Shown: one piece after another, positions 7,937 through 15,384 of the stretch
Numbering within the stretch: position 1 is the stretch's first letter
How the letters are laid out: each line of letters begins with the position of its first letter
The notes under the pieces: model-generated
Databases searched by the model: none
Seen by the model: the letters and a program-made list of their open reading frames with translations, nothing else
What the model was told of the DNA's origin: nothing
Position numbers and translations under genes: made by a program
Source of the DNA: CAZCAC01 sp964496575
GTDB taxonomy: Bacteria > Planctomycetota > UBA1135 > GCA-002686595
Length of the DNA: 30,314 nt
Direction: 5' to 3'
Assembly (NCBI GenBank): GCA_964496575.1
Contig: CAZCAC010000105.1
Coordinates: 1 to 30,314 of the forward strand

Positions 7937-9847
7937 ATGGGAGCTCCTCCGGAAACCGAACAGGCCGTCGTGGCGACGCCAAAGCCGATCGTGAAGTGGA
8001 TCGGCCTCCTGCTGCTGCTCGCCGCGGTCGCGCTCAGCGCCCGGGTGCGGATCAAGGGGTTCTTCGACGATCCGAACCTGAAGCGGCTCGGTGTCGAGCA
8101 GCCCGAGGGGCTTCTGAAGAGCGACCCCGGCCTCCTCTATTACATCACCGAGCGGATCGTGGAGGGCGGCGGGCTGCCCCCCGACGACTTCCGCGCCGAC
8201 CCGCGGATCCAGCACCCCGACCTCGTCGACATCCCGGCGATGTTCACCGTCGGGCAGGAGTTTCTCGTCGCCTGGGGCTACCTGCTGTTCGGCGGCGACA
8301 TGCCACTGCACCTCTTCGCCGTCTACCTGATGGGGATCGTCGCCAGCCTGGCGGTGATCGGCGTCTACGGTCTCTCCTGGGAGCTCACGCGCAAGGTCGA
8401 GTGGGCGGTGCTGGCGGCGTGGCTGTACGTGTTCCTGCCGTTCACCTATCGAACGGTCGGAATGATGTTGATCCGCGAGGAGCTCTCGCTGCCGCTGTTC
8501 GCGCTGCACCTCTGGCTGCTGGCGCGCGCGGCGCGAGTGCGGACGCGGTGGAGCTTCGTCTGGGCGGCGCTGCCCCTGGTCGGCGCGCTGGCGACGTGGC
8601 ACATGATGGGCTTCATCGTCACCATCGAGGCGGTCGCGTTCCTCGCCTGGTTCCTGCGCAGCGGCGAGAATCCGATGCGTGTGCGCGGGGCGTGGATCCT
8701 GCCCGCGGCGCTGGCGCTGGCGAGCCTGGTCGTGCCGGTGCTGTGGTCGAAGCTCCTGATCTTCTCCTTCCCGATGCAGATCGCGGCGGTGCTCCTGATC
8801 CTGGCGCGGTGGGAGAAGAGTGCGGCGTGGACGTCGCCGCGTCGGATCGCCGTTGCGCTCGGCGGCTGGGCGGTGGCCTTCCTGCTGGGACTAGGGCTCT
8901 CTCGGGTGCTCGCGGGCGGCGGGGACTACAGCCACGTGATCGAGCTGGTCACCGCCAAGCTCACCAACCTGGGTGTGCGCCCCGACGATCCGGGCGAGCT
9001 GGGATTCGGCGCGCGCCTCCTGTGGCAAGGACCGTTCGATACCGCGACGCCGTTCGTCTTCAAGATCGGGCTGGGATATCCGGGGCTCATCGCCCTGGCA
9101 CTGGGACTCGTCGCCGGCTTCCCCGACTGGCGGCGCGGCACGGGCGGCACCGGGCTGACGATCCTGGCGGCCTCCGCGCTGATCTGCATCCTCGGCGCGT
9201 GGATGGTCCAGCGCACGATAATCCTGCTCACCTTGCAGGCGCCGGTCCTCGCCGTGCTGGTCTTCGCGCACTACCGGTGGGTGCTGATGGGGCGGGTCGC
9301 GATGGGGCTCGCGATCGTGGGGCAGGGGGCGTTCTTCCTCGGCACGTCGGGGAAGGTCACCAACGCGTGGTACATGCCTCCGGCGCGCACGTACGAGATC
9401 CGCGAGTTGACCCGCTGGATCGGGAACAACGTGCCAGAGGGTGAGGCGATCCTCGGTGACTTCATGATCGGAACCTCGGTTCTGGCGCACTCGCAGCACC
9501 CCATCGTCTGTCAGCCGAAGTACGAGACGAAGAGCAGCCGCGATCGGATCGAGGAGCTCTACACCACCTTCGCGCACGGCACGATCGAGGAGTTCCGGCA
9601 GCTCGCCCACCGCTACGACTGTCAGTACATCCTGATCGACCGGCTGAAACTGTGGCTCGGCGCGCGCTACATCGCCGGCGTCCCGCTGAGTCAGCTGAAC
9701 CCCGATCAGGGGACGCCAGCGTGGAGTTTTCTCCACCCGAAGCACGAGGTGCTGACCAGCGTGCCCGGCTTCGAGCTGATCTACCGGACGCCGCTGGAGC
9801 TCCGGAGGATGAAGATGGACAACTTCCGCCTCTACCGCGTGAAGTGA
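7937..9847 (+). CDS. STT3-like (GT-C fold) multi-pass membrane protein
   Basis: 636 aa. One predicted N-terminal membrane segment (about 19-36) is followed by an exposed loop with SDPGLLYYITERIVEGGGLP (D63 in an STT3-like D-P motif), about ten further hydrophobic segments to about 475, and a soluble C-terminal domain starting TYEIRELTRWIGNNVPEGEAI. Loop 1 and YRTVGMMLIREEL (about 171-183) resemble the first external loop and the glutamate-bearing loop of STT3/AglB/PglB oligosaccharyltransferases. The C-terminal part has the STT3 helix-strand layout, but WWDYG is replaced by LGDFMIG. It probably handles a lipid-linked sugar at the outer face of the cytoplasmic membrane. A true protein N-glycosylation role is doubtful without WWDYG, and another GT-C transferase is equally possible. 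The start has no strong Shine-Dalgarno. The next gene begins 40 bp downstream on the same strand. Confidence 0.75.
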   Translation: MGAPPETEQAVVATPKPIVKWIGLLLLLAAVALSARVRIKGFFDDPNLKRLGVEQPEGLLKSDPGLLYYITERIVEGGGLPPDDFRADPRIQHPDLVDIPAMFTVGQEFLVAWGYLLFGGDMPLHLFAVYLMGIVASLAVIGVYGLSWELTRKVEWAVLAAWLYVFLPFTYRTVGMMLIREELSLPLFALHLWLLARAARVRTRWSFVWAALPLVGALATWHMMGFIVTIEAVAFLAWFLRSGENPMRVRGAWILPAALALASLVVPVLWSKLLIFSFPMQIAAVLLILARWEKSAAWTSPRRIAVALGGWAVAFLLGLGLSRVLAGGGDYSHVIELVTAKLTNLGVRPDDPGELGFGARLLWQGPFDTATPFVFKIGLGYPGLIALALGLVAGFPDWRRGTGGTGLTILAASALICILGAWMVQRTIILLTLQAPVLAVLVFAHYRWVLMGRVAMGLAIVGQGAFFLGTSGKVTNAWYMPPARTYEIRELTRWIGNNVPEGEAILGDFMIGTSVLAHSQHPIVCQPKYETKSSRDRIEELYTTFAHGTIEEFRQLAHRYDCQYILIDRLKLWLGARYIAGVPLSQLNPDQGTPAWSFLHPKHEVLTSVPGFELIYRTPLELRRMKMDNFRLYRVK

Positions 9848-9887
9848 CCACCCGGTTACCCCCGCGGGTAGCTCTGCTAACCTGGTC

Positions 9888-11135
9888 ATGAGGGAGTCCC
9901 ACCCGGCTCACCGCGCTCTGCTGCTCGTCCTCGCCGTGCTGGCCGCCGGCCTGGTCCAGCTGCTCATCCGGGGGTCTCGCGGTGAGCGGAGTGGCGCGGA
10001 GGGTGTGGCGGCGACGGTCGATTCCGCCGAGGATTCCACTCGCGGTGAGCTCGCCGCCCCCGTCGCGGCGGCGGTGGGCATTGCCAGCCGCGAAGAGCTC
10101 CGCGGGCCCGAAGCCACCGAGAAGCTCCTGCTGAACCTCTTCGTGGATGAGCTCTTGATCGAGAGCCGCGTGCGCGAGCGCGCGGAAGGGCGAATCGAGT
10201 GGACCCTCGGCCCGGAAGCCTGGCCGCCGGCGAACGGCCGGCTGAAGGTGACGGTGGTCGACGCCGAGAGCGGCGCGCCCCTCACCGACGTCGCCTTGAG
10301 GCACGACTGGTGGGGCGTCCGACAGGAGCGCCCCGAACCGGGGGTCACCGTCTTCGACTCCGTCCCGCCGGGGTCGGCCGAGCTCGTGGTCGGCGGCGGT
10401 GTCTACGAGCGAGTGCGACGGCCGATCTGGATCCGGCCGGGTGAGGCGGCCGAGGTGGAGATCCGGCTCCACCCCGGCGTCACCATCGAAGGAACGGTCA
10501 TCGGACCCGACGGTCGGCCCGCCCCGGCGACGCTCATCGCGTGGCGGATCGATCCCGAGTCGGGCGCGGCCGACAACCGATCGGGCCGCTTCGCCAAGGC
10601 GGGTCGGGATGGACACTTCCAGTTCACCTCGATGCGAACCGGTCGATACCTGATCCGCAGCATCGACGCCGACGAACCGTTTCGCGACGGCGACTCGCGA
10701 GTGCGGCCCGATGCTTCGAGCTTCGTCGAGGTCGAGGTGACCGGGAACACGAAGGGGATGCGCATCGAGCTCTTGCCGGTCGCCACGCTCGTGCTCGCCC
10801 GCTCCCCGCTGGAGACCGAGACCCTCACCTGGCACATCGAGGATTCCGCCGGTCACTGGATCCGCCAGGGCCGACTCACCGACAGCGCGCCGTTTCCGGT
10901 GAGCCTGCCCGCGGGCAGCTACCTGCTGGTGGTCGAGGGTGGCGCCGGCGGTACCCGATCGTGGCCACTGGAGCTGTTCACCGGGAGCCAGCGGATCGAT
11001 CTCTATCGTCTCGGGGACAGCGTGGTCGTCCGTCCCGCCTCGACGGCCACGTCCCGGGCCGGCAAGAGGACCGTCTCGATCGGTTCCCCGTCCTCGATCT
11101 CCGGCTCCCCGCTCCAGAGGACCACGGCCCGGTAG
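9888..11135 (+). CDS. Membrane-anchored protein with carboxypeptidase-regulatory-like beta domains
   Basis: 415 aa. An N-terminal membrane segment (ALLLVLAVLAAGLVQLLI, about 9-27) is followed by a low-complexity stretch and a short helical region (ATEKLLLNLFVDELLIESRV). Beta-sandwich repeats begin at about 117 (GRLKVTVVDAESGAPLTDVAL) and continue (VTIEGTVIGPDGRPAPATLI; DGHFQFTSMRTGRYLIRSID; FPVSLPAGSYLLVVEG). These are typical of carboxypeptidase-regulatory-like (transthyretin-type) domains, seen also in the convergent sigma-fusion gene. The product is probably anchored in the membrane with the repeats outside. No enzymatic motif is visible. The last 44 codons (from 11003) overlap the 3' end of the minus-strand gene and give an Arg/Ser/Thr-rich tail unlike the domain before it, so the original stop may have been lost. 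The gene is possibly co-transcribed with the STT3-like gene. Confidence 0.78.
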   Translation: MRESHPAHRALLLVLAVLAAGLVQLLIRGSRGERSGAEGVAATVDSAEDSTRGELAAPVAAAVGIASREELRGPEATEKLLLNLFVDELLIESRVRERAEGRIEWTLGPEAWPPANGRLKVTVVDAESGAPLTDVALRHDWWGVRQERPEPGVTVFDSVPPGSAELVVGGGVYERVRRPIWIRPGEAAEVEIRLHPGVTIEGTVIGPDGRPAPATLIAWRIDPESGAADNRSGRFAKAGRDGHFQFTSMRTGRYLIRSIDADEPFRDGDSRVRPDASSFVEVEVTGNTKGMRIELLPVATLVLARSPLETETLTWHIEDSAGHWIRQGRLTDSAPFPVSLPAGSYLLVVEGGAGGTRSWPLELFTGSQRIDLYRLGDSVVVRPASTATSRAGKRTVSIGSPSSISGSPLQRTTAR

Positions 11136-14100
11136 AGGCCTGGCAGGAGGTCGGTCTCGACGGTGAAGGGGCCGGGCGCGTCCTCGCGGAAGGGGAACCA
11201 GTCGTCGACGCGCAGCGGCTCGGAGCCGTCGCGGGCGTCCACGAGCAGCACCAGTGAATCGGCTTCCGCCGGGAGCTCCTCGGGCGTGAAGCTGGTGACG
11301 AGCGTGCCGTGCACGGGCAGGACGAGGGTCGCTTCGAGGTCGTCGGCGCCGATCGGTCGCGTCCAGCGGCACAGCCCGACGATGACCTCGATCACCAGCG
11401 GTTCCCGCGGCAGCTGCTCGAAGACGGCGAGCCCCGGCGCGGCGGACCAGCCGCGGTAGCTTCGCCCCGTGCTGCCGGTCGTCCTGATCTCCTGCAGGCG
11501 TAGCATGCGTCCCGCCTCGTCGTGGACGTGCAGGTCGACCTTGCGTGCGGTGGGAAGGACGATGGTCAGCGGAGGCATTCCGGGCCAAAGCTCCAGCTCC
11601 CTGTACCCCGTTTCCACGTGCCCCGAAGCCCGCGCCCGGTAGGAAACGACGCCCGGTTCGAGCGGGCCGCTCTCGAAAGCTCCCGTCTCGTCGCAGCTGA
11701 GCCGCACCCAGCGCAGGCCCAGGTCGATCGAGACCGACGCGCGGCGGGGGGGACGCCCGCTCTCGTCGACGATCCTTCCCCGGAGGATGACGCGCCCGCT
11801 GGCCGGGGTCTCTTCCGGAGGGACGACGATCTCGACCGTTTCCACGCCCGCTCGCGAGGGGGTCGTGATCTCCCGCTCCAGCAGGGTGTGTCCCCGGGCG
11901 TGGAGCAGTCGCAGTCGCAGTCGCTTGTCGGGCAAGAGCGCGATCATCCGGGCCTCGCCGTCGAGGTCCGGCTCGAAGGTCACGTCGCTCGCCAGGTGTG
12001 GGGCGACCGTCCTCCAGCTGCCGCCTTCGAAGCCTCCTCGCGCGAGCATTCTGTGCAGGTGATCGAAAGGAGCGTCGCACCGCTCACTGCGCTGGTAGGG
12101 CGTCTCGTCCCAGGAGACCTCGAGCTCGACGTTCCGGGGCGGGCCGCCGTCGGGTCTCTTCAGCTCGAAGACGAGCTCGATGCCGGGGCGCAATCGCAGC
12201 TCCCACGGCTCGTCCTCCGTGCTCGGCGCGTCCCCGAGGGTGAAGAGCCCCAGGGCGTGGCCCTCGGCGAGCACGACGATCTCCTCCTCCGCGTGTCCCC
12301 AGCAGGCGAGCGTGGCCTCCCCGCGCTCGTCGGTGAGGATCCGGCTGATCGCACTGGCGATCGCCGCCCCGGCCAGCGGATGACCCTCGGCGTCGAGCAC
12401 CCGGACCTCGAGGCCACGCGTGCGCTCGAGCGCGATCGTGCCCATGTCGTGCGGGTAGCTCAGCCCTTCGAGGGGCAGATCGCGGGAGACCCACCGCGCG
12501 CTCTTCGAGACCGTCTCGATGCTCCGCAGGTGCAACGTGCCGAGCTGTGCCCGTGCCGCCACCCGCAGCTCCGGTGACAGGGCTCGCCAGCTCTCGACGT
12601 GCAGGCCGACCGCGAAGTACCCATCCGGGTCCGCCAGCACGGTCATTCCGGGACCAGGCGAGCCATCCTGGTCGGAGGTCTGATACGAGAGCTCCCCATC
12701 CTCGATGGGGGATCCGTCGTCGCTCCAGACGAGGCGCCCTTCGACGATGGGCAGGGTGATCGTCTCGATCCGCAATGGCTCTCCGTCGACCCGCACCGCG
12801 ACGACCGACTCGGCGGCATTTCGGGTTATCGGCTTGTCGGCGACCACGTGCGTGCAGTGCAACCTCAAGCTGCCTCGCGCATCGCGCCGCTGGCGGGAGA
12901 AGACGAACGACCCGTCGGGCTCGGTCCAGCGGGTTTCGTCGTGTACCAGGAAACCTCGCTCCTGCAACTCTCGTTCGATCTTCCAGTCGACCGAATCGAG
13001 CCCGATGGCCTCGTCGCCCCAGGACAGAAAGAGCCGGATCGGCCGCCTCGGGAAGCCGCCGTTCTCGATCACCCTTCCGCGCACCTCGAGCCCCAGGGCC
13101 AGCGTGAGCAGCAGGTCGTGCTCCCCACTCTCGAGCACGGCGTGACCGGGCGCGAGACCCTCGTGGGTGGCGAGGACCCGCGCGCCCCGACCGTTCTCGA
13201 GCAGCGGTGCGCTGCCGAGCTCGTCGAGCTCGACCGGGATGATGCGCTCGCGAGTGTCGAACCAGGCCACGCGCGCTTCGGGCAGCGGGTTCCCCGCCTC
13301 GTCGACGACGCGCAGGCGTGGCGCGGCGACCGGGGTCTCGGTGGGAGAAGCGGCGAGAGGGAGGCGCTCCTCGGCGGCCTCCGGTGGAGGCGCTGGTGTC
13401 GTTCGCTGGACATCCTCCCCGGCGGCCGCGACGGGCACGGCCTCCTCGCGTGGCGGCGACGTGCTCGGCTCCGCCGCCTCCCAGGGCCGGGTGAACACGA
13501 GCGCCACCACGAGCACGGCGGCGGACGCGGCGGCGAGCTTGACCAGGGAGCTCATACTCACGACTCCGATCAGGGGAAGGGCCGCGAGCCCCTCCGGTCG
13601 ACGCAAGAGACCAGCACAGGCGAGACACCACGCCGCGCGCCCGCCCTGCCCGTCGTCGCCGGCGAACTCCTCGTCGAGGCGTGCGCGCAGCATGGCGAGA
13701 CCGCGGGAGACCCGCTTGCGCACCGTGGTCACCGGCAGACACTGCCGCCGGGCGATGACCCGCGGAGGCCGGTCGTCGAGGTAGCGCTGCACCAGGGTCT
13801 CGCGGTACGGCTCGGGCAATGCATCGATCGCCTCGGCGAGCCGCTGGTGCAGGACGAGCCGCTCGTGCGCATCACTCCTCGTTCCCTCGGGCCTCGCTGC
13901 GCGCCGCTCCACCTCGCCCCGCCGCCGCTCCCGCGCGCGCCTTCCTGCGGCCAGGTGACGCGTCACTCCGGCGAGCCAGCCGCGCAGGCGCGCCCCGGAA
14001 AAGGCCGGCTGGCTGGCGAGCGCGGCCGCGAGGACGTCCTGCGAGAGATCCTCGGCCGCGTGGGCGTCGCGCAGGAGACTCCGCGCCAGCCGGCGAATCC

Positions 14101-14155
14101 AGGCGGACTCGGCGAGGAGCGTCTCGGGGTCGAGCGGGCTTCGATCGGGTTGCAT
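11003..14155 (-). CDS. ECF sigma factor fused to a transmembrane segment and long extracytoplasmic carboxypeptidase-regulatory-like region
   Basis: 1050 aa from ATG 14155; upstream codons to 14335 in the same frame lie in the divergent promoter and alpha-galactosidase gene. Sigma region 2 spans about 15-80 (LRDAHAAEDLSQDVLAAAL, RLRGWLAGVTRHLAAGRRARERRR) and region 4 about 103-160 (IDALPEPYRETLVQRYL, CLPVTTVRKRVSRGLAMLRARL). After WCLACAGLL (176) comes one transmembrane segment (about 203-222) and a Pro/Glu/Thr-rich stalk. About 780 residues of beta-sandwich repeats follow (for example LRVVDEAGNPLPEARVAWFD, LEVRVLDAEGHPLAGAAIAS, VILRGRIVDESGRPPRRASV). The sigma part would be cytoplasmic and the repeats outside. 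Planctomycetes are known for ECF factors with C-terminal extensions. The frame is unbroken, but M201 also has a good Shine-Dalgarno (cggag, 8 nt upstream), so a separate shorter product is possible. No anti-sigma gene is adjacent. The gene is divergent from the alpha-galactosidase gene, an 85-bp gap. Confidence 0.88.
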   Translation of the reverse strand: MQPDRSPLDPETLLAESAWIRRLARSLLRDAHAAEDLSQDVLAAALASQPAFSGARLRGWLAGVTRHLAAGRRARERRRGEVERRAARPEGTRSDAHERLVLHQRLAEAIDALPEPYRETLVQRYLDDRPPRVIARRQCLPVTTVRKRVSRGLAMLRARLDEEFAGDDGQGGRAAWCLACAGLLRRPEGLAALPLIGVVSMSSLVKLAAASAAVLVVALVFTRPWEAAEPSTSPPREEAVPVAAAGEDVQRTTPAPPPEAAEERLPLAASPTETPVAAPRLRVVDEAGNPLPEARVAWFDTRERIIPVELDELGSAPLLENGRGARVLATHEGLAPGHAVLESGEHDLLLTLALGLEVRGRVIENGGFPRRPIRLFLSWGDEAIGLDSVDWKIERELQERGFLVHDETRWTEPDGSFVFSRQRRDARGSLRLHCTHVVADKPITRNAAESVVAVRVDGEPLRIETITLPIVEGRLVWSDDGSPIEDGELSYQTSDQDGSPGPGMTVLADPDGYFAVGLHVESWRALSPELRVAARAQLGTLHLRSIETVSKSARWVSRDLPLEGLSYPHDMGTIALERTRGLEVRVLDAEGHPLAGAAIASAISRILTDERGEATLACWGHAEEEIVVLAEGHALGLFTLGDAPSTEDEPWELRLRPGIELVFELKRPDGGPPRNVELEVSWDETPYQRSERCDAPFDHLHRMLARGGFEGGSWRTVAPHLASDVTFEPDLDGEARMIALLPDKRLRLRLLHARGHTLLEREITTPSRAGVETVEIVVPPEETPASGRVILRGRIVDESGRPPRRASVSIDLGLRWVRLSCDETGAFESGPLEPGVVSYRARASGHVETGYRELELWPGMPPLTIVLPTARKVDLHVHDEAGRMLRLQEIRTTGSTGRSYRGWSAAPGLAVFEQLPREPLVIEVIVGLCRWTRPIGADDLEATLVLPVHGTLVTSFTPEELPAEADSLVLLVDARDGSEPLRVDDWFPFREDAPGPFTVETDLLPGLYRAVVLWSGEPEIEDGEPIETVLLPARDVAVEAGRTTTLSPRR

Positions 14156-14191
14156 GGCGCACTTCAATGGTGCGGTGAGCTCGGGAATCGT

Positions 14192-14204
14192 GACAGAATG
14201 GCGC
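14192..14204 (+). promoter_or_regulatory. Possible -10 region of the alpha-galactosidase gene
   Basis: gacagaatggcgc contains CAGAATG, close to the TAGAATG seen upstream of the radical SAM (18559) and tricorn-like (27894) genes, and lies about 40 bp before the start codon. No matching -35 box is visible. The call rests only on recurrence of the motif. Confidence 0.25.
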
Positions 14205-14240
14205 CGGACCATTTTTCGAACCCCGACCGAGGAGCTCCAC

Positions 14241-15362
14241 ATGCTCGCCGCCACGCCCCCCATGGGCTTCAACAGCTGGAACACCTTCGGCGCCGACATC
14301 GACGAGAACCTCCTCCTCGAGACCGCGCGGGCCATGGTCGACGAGGGGCTGCGCGACGCCGGCTACGAGTACGTGGTCATCGACGACCTCTGGGAGGCGG
14401 ACGAGCGGGTGAATGGGCGGCTCACCTGGGACGTGGAGAAGTTCCCGCACGGGATTCCCTTCCTGGCCGAGATGGTCCACGAGCTCGGGCTGAAGCTCGG
14501 CATCTACTCCTGCGCGGGGACGCACACCTGCGCCCGCAAGCCGAGCAGCTACGGTTACGAGGAGGTCGACGCGGAGATCTTCGCCGAGTGGGGCGTCGAC
14601 TTCCTCAAGTACGACTACTGCTACGTGCCCGCCGGCGTCGACGGTCCGTCACTCTTCCGGCGGATGGGGCAGGCGCTGCGTGCGACCGGCCGGCCGATCC
14701 TCTACAGCATCTGCGAGTGGGGCGCCAACGATCCGTGGCGCTGGGGAGCGAGCGCGGGCGGGCACATGTGGCGGACCACGCCCGACATCTTCGACAGCTG
14801 GGAGTCGATCCGCGACATCGGCTTCGACCGGCAGGCCGAGCTCTACTCGCACGCCGGACCCGGGAGCTGGAACGATCCGGGCATGCTCGTCGTCGGGATG
14901 TACGGGAAGGGCAACGTCGCCCGCGGGGGCTGCAGCGATGTCGAGTACCGCACGCACTTCGGGCAGTGGTGCCTGCTCGCCGCGCCGCTGATGATCGGCT
15001 GCGACGTGCGCTCGATGAACGAGGCGACGAAGGAGATCCTGCTGAACCACGAGCTGATCGCGGTCAACCAGGACGAGCTCGGGCGCCAGGCCTGGCGCAT
15101 CGGGCGGCAGCACTACGGGCGCCACGAGGTATGGGCCAAACCCCTCGCCGACGGTTCGATCGCCGTGGGACTCTTCAACCTATCCGAGCTGGACCGGCCG
15201 CTGATGAACGTCGGCTGGGAGGCGATCGGCCTCCACCCCGGCCGCGCTTGCAGCGTTCGCGACCTGTGGCGCCACGTGGACCTGGGCGTCCACACCGGGA
15301 GTTTTTGCGTCGACGTGCCCGTTCACGACTCGGTCGTGGTGCGGATCACGCCGCTGCGTTGA
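14241..15362 (+). CDS. Alpha-galactosidase, glycoside hydrolase family 27
   Basis: 373 aa. ATG 14241 has a Shine-Dalgarno (gaggag, 6 nt upstream), and MLAATPPMGFNSWNTFG is the classic GH27 N-terminus. Other family motifs: YEYVVIDDLW (43-51), GLKLGIYSCAGTHTC (83-97), WGVDFLKYDYCY (nucleophile D125), ILYSICEWG (153-161), MWRTTPDIFDSW (general acid/base D182), and WNDPGMLVVGM. The C-terminal beta domain ends VHTGSFCVDVPVHDSVVVRI. It hydrolyses terminal alpha-galactosyl residues by a retaining mechanism. With no signal peptide it is predicted cytoplasmic, so it would act on imported oligosaccharides or glycosides. The catalytic TIM barrel is complete. Its 3' end lies 22 bp from the end of the convergent two-heme gene, and an orphan copy of its last 81 bp stands at 20398-20478. 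It is divergent from the sigma-fusion gene. Confidence 0.95.
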   Translation: MLAATPPMGFNSWNTFGADIDENLLLETARAMVDEGLRDAGYEYVVIDDLWEADERVNGRLTWDVEKFPHGIPFLAEMVHELGLKLGIYSCAGTHTCARKPSSYGYEEVDAEIFAEWGVDFLKYDYCYVPAGVDGPSLFRRMGQALRATGRPILYSICEWGANDPWRWGASAGGHMWRTTPDIFDSWESIRDIGFDRQAELYSHAGPGSWNDPGMLVVGMYGKGNVARGGCSDVEYRTHFGQWCLLAAPLMIGCDVRSMNEATKEILLNHELIAVNQDELGRQAWRIGRQHYGRHEVWAKPLADGSIAVGLFNLSELDRPLMNVGWEAIGLHPGRACSVRDLWRHVDLGVHTGSFCVDVPVHDSVVVRITPLR

Positions 15363-15384
15363 ACCGCCGCGCCGTGCTCTTCGA

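Noticed and set aside
9855..9883. Hairpin ggtta...taacc between the STT3-like and repeat-protein genes
   Set aside because: The arms are 5 bp with an imperfect inner stem and no T-run, which is too weak to call a terminator.
9462..12080. 872-codon minus-strand open frame crossing three genes
   Set aside because: It overlaps real genes on both strands, its composition is Arg/Gly/Pro-rich, and it shows no domain. It is a high-GC artefact.
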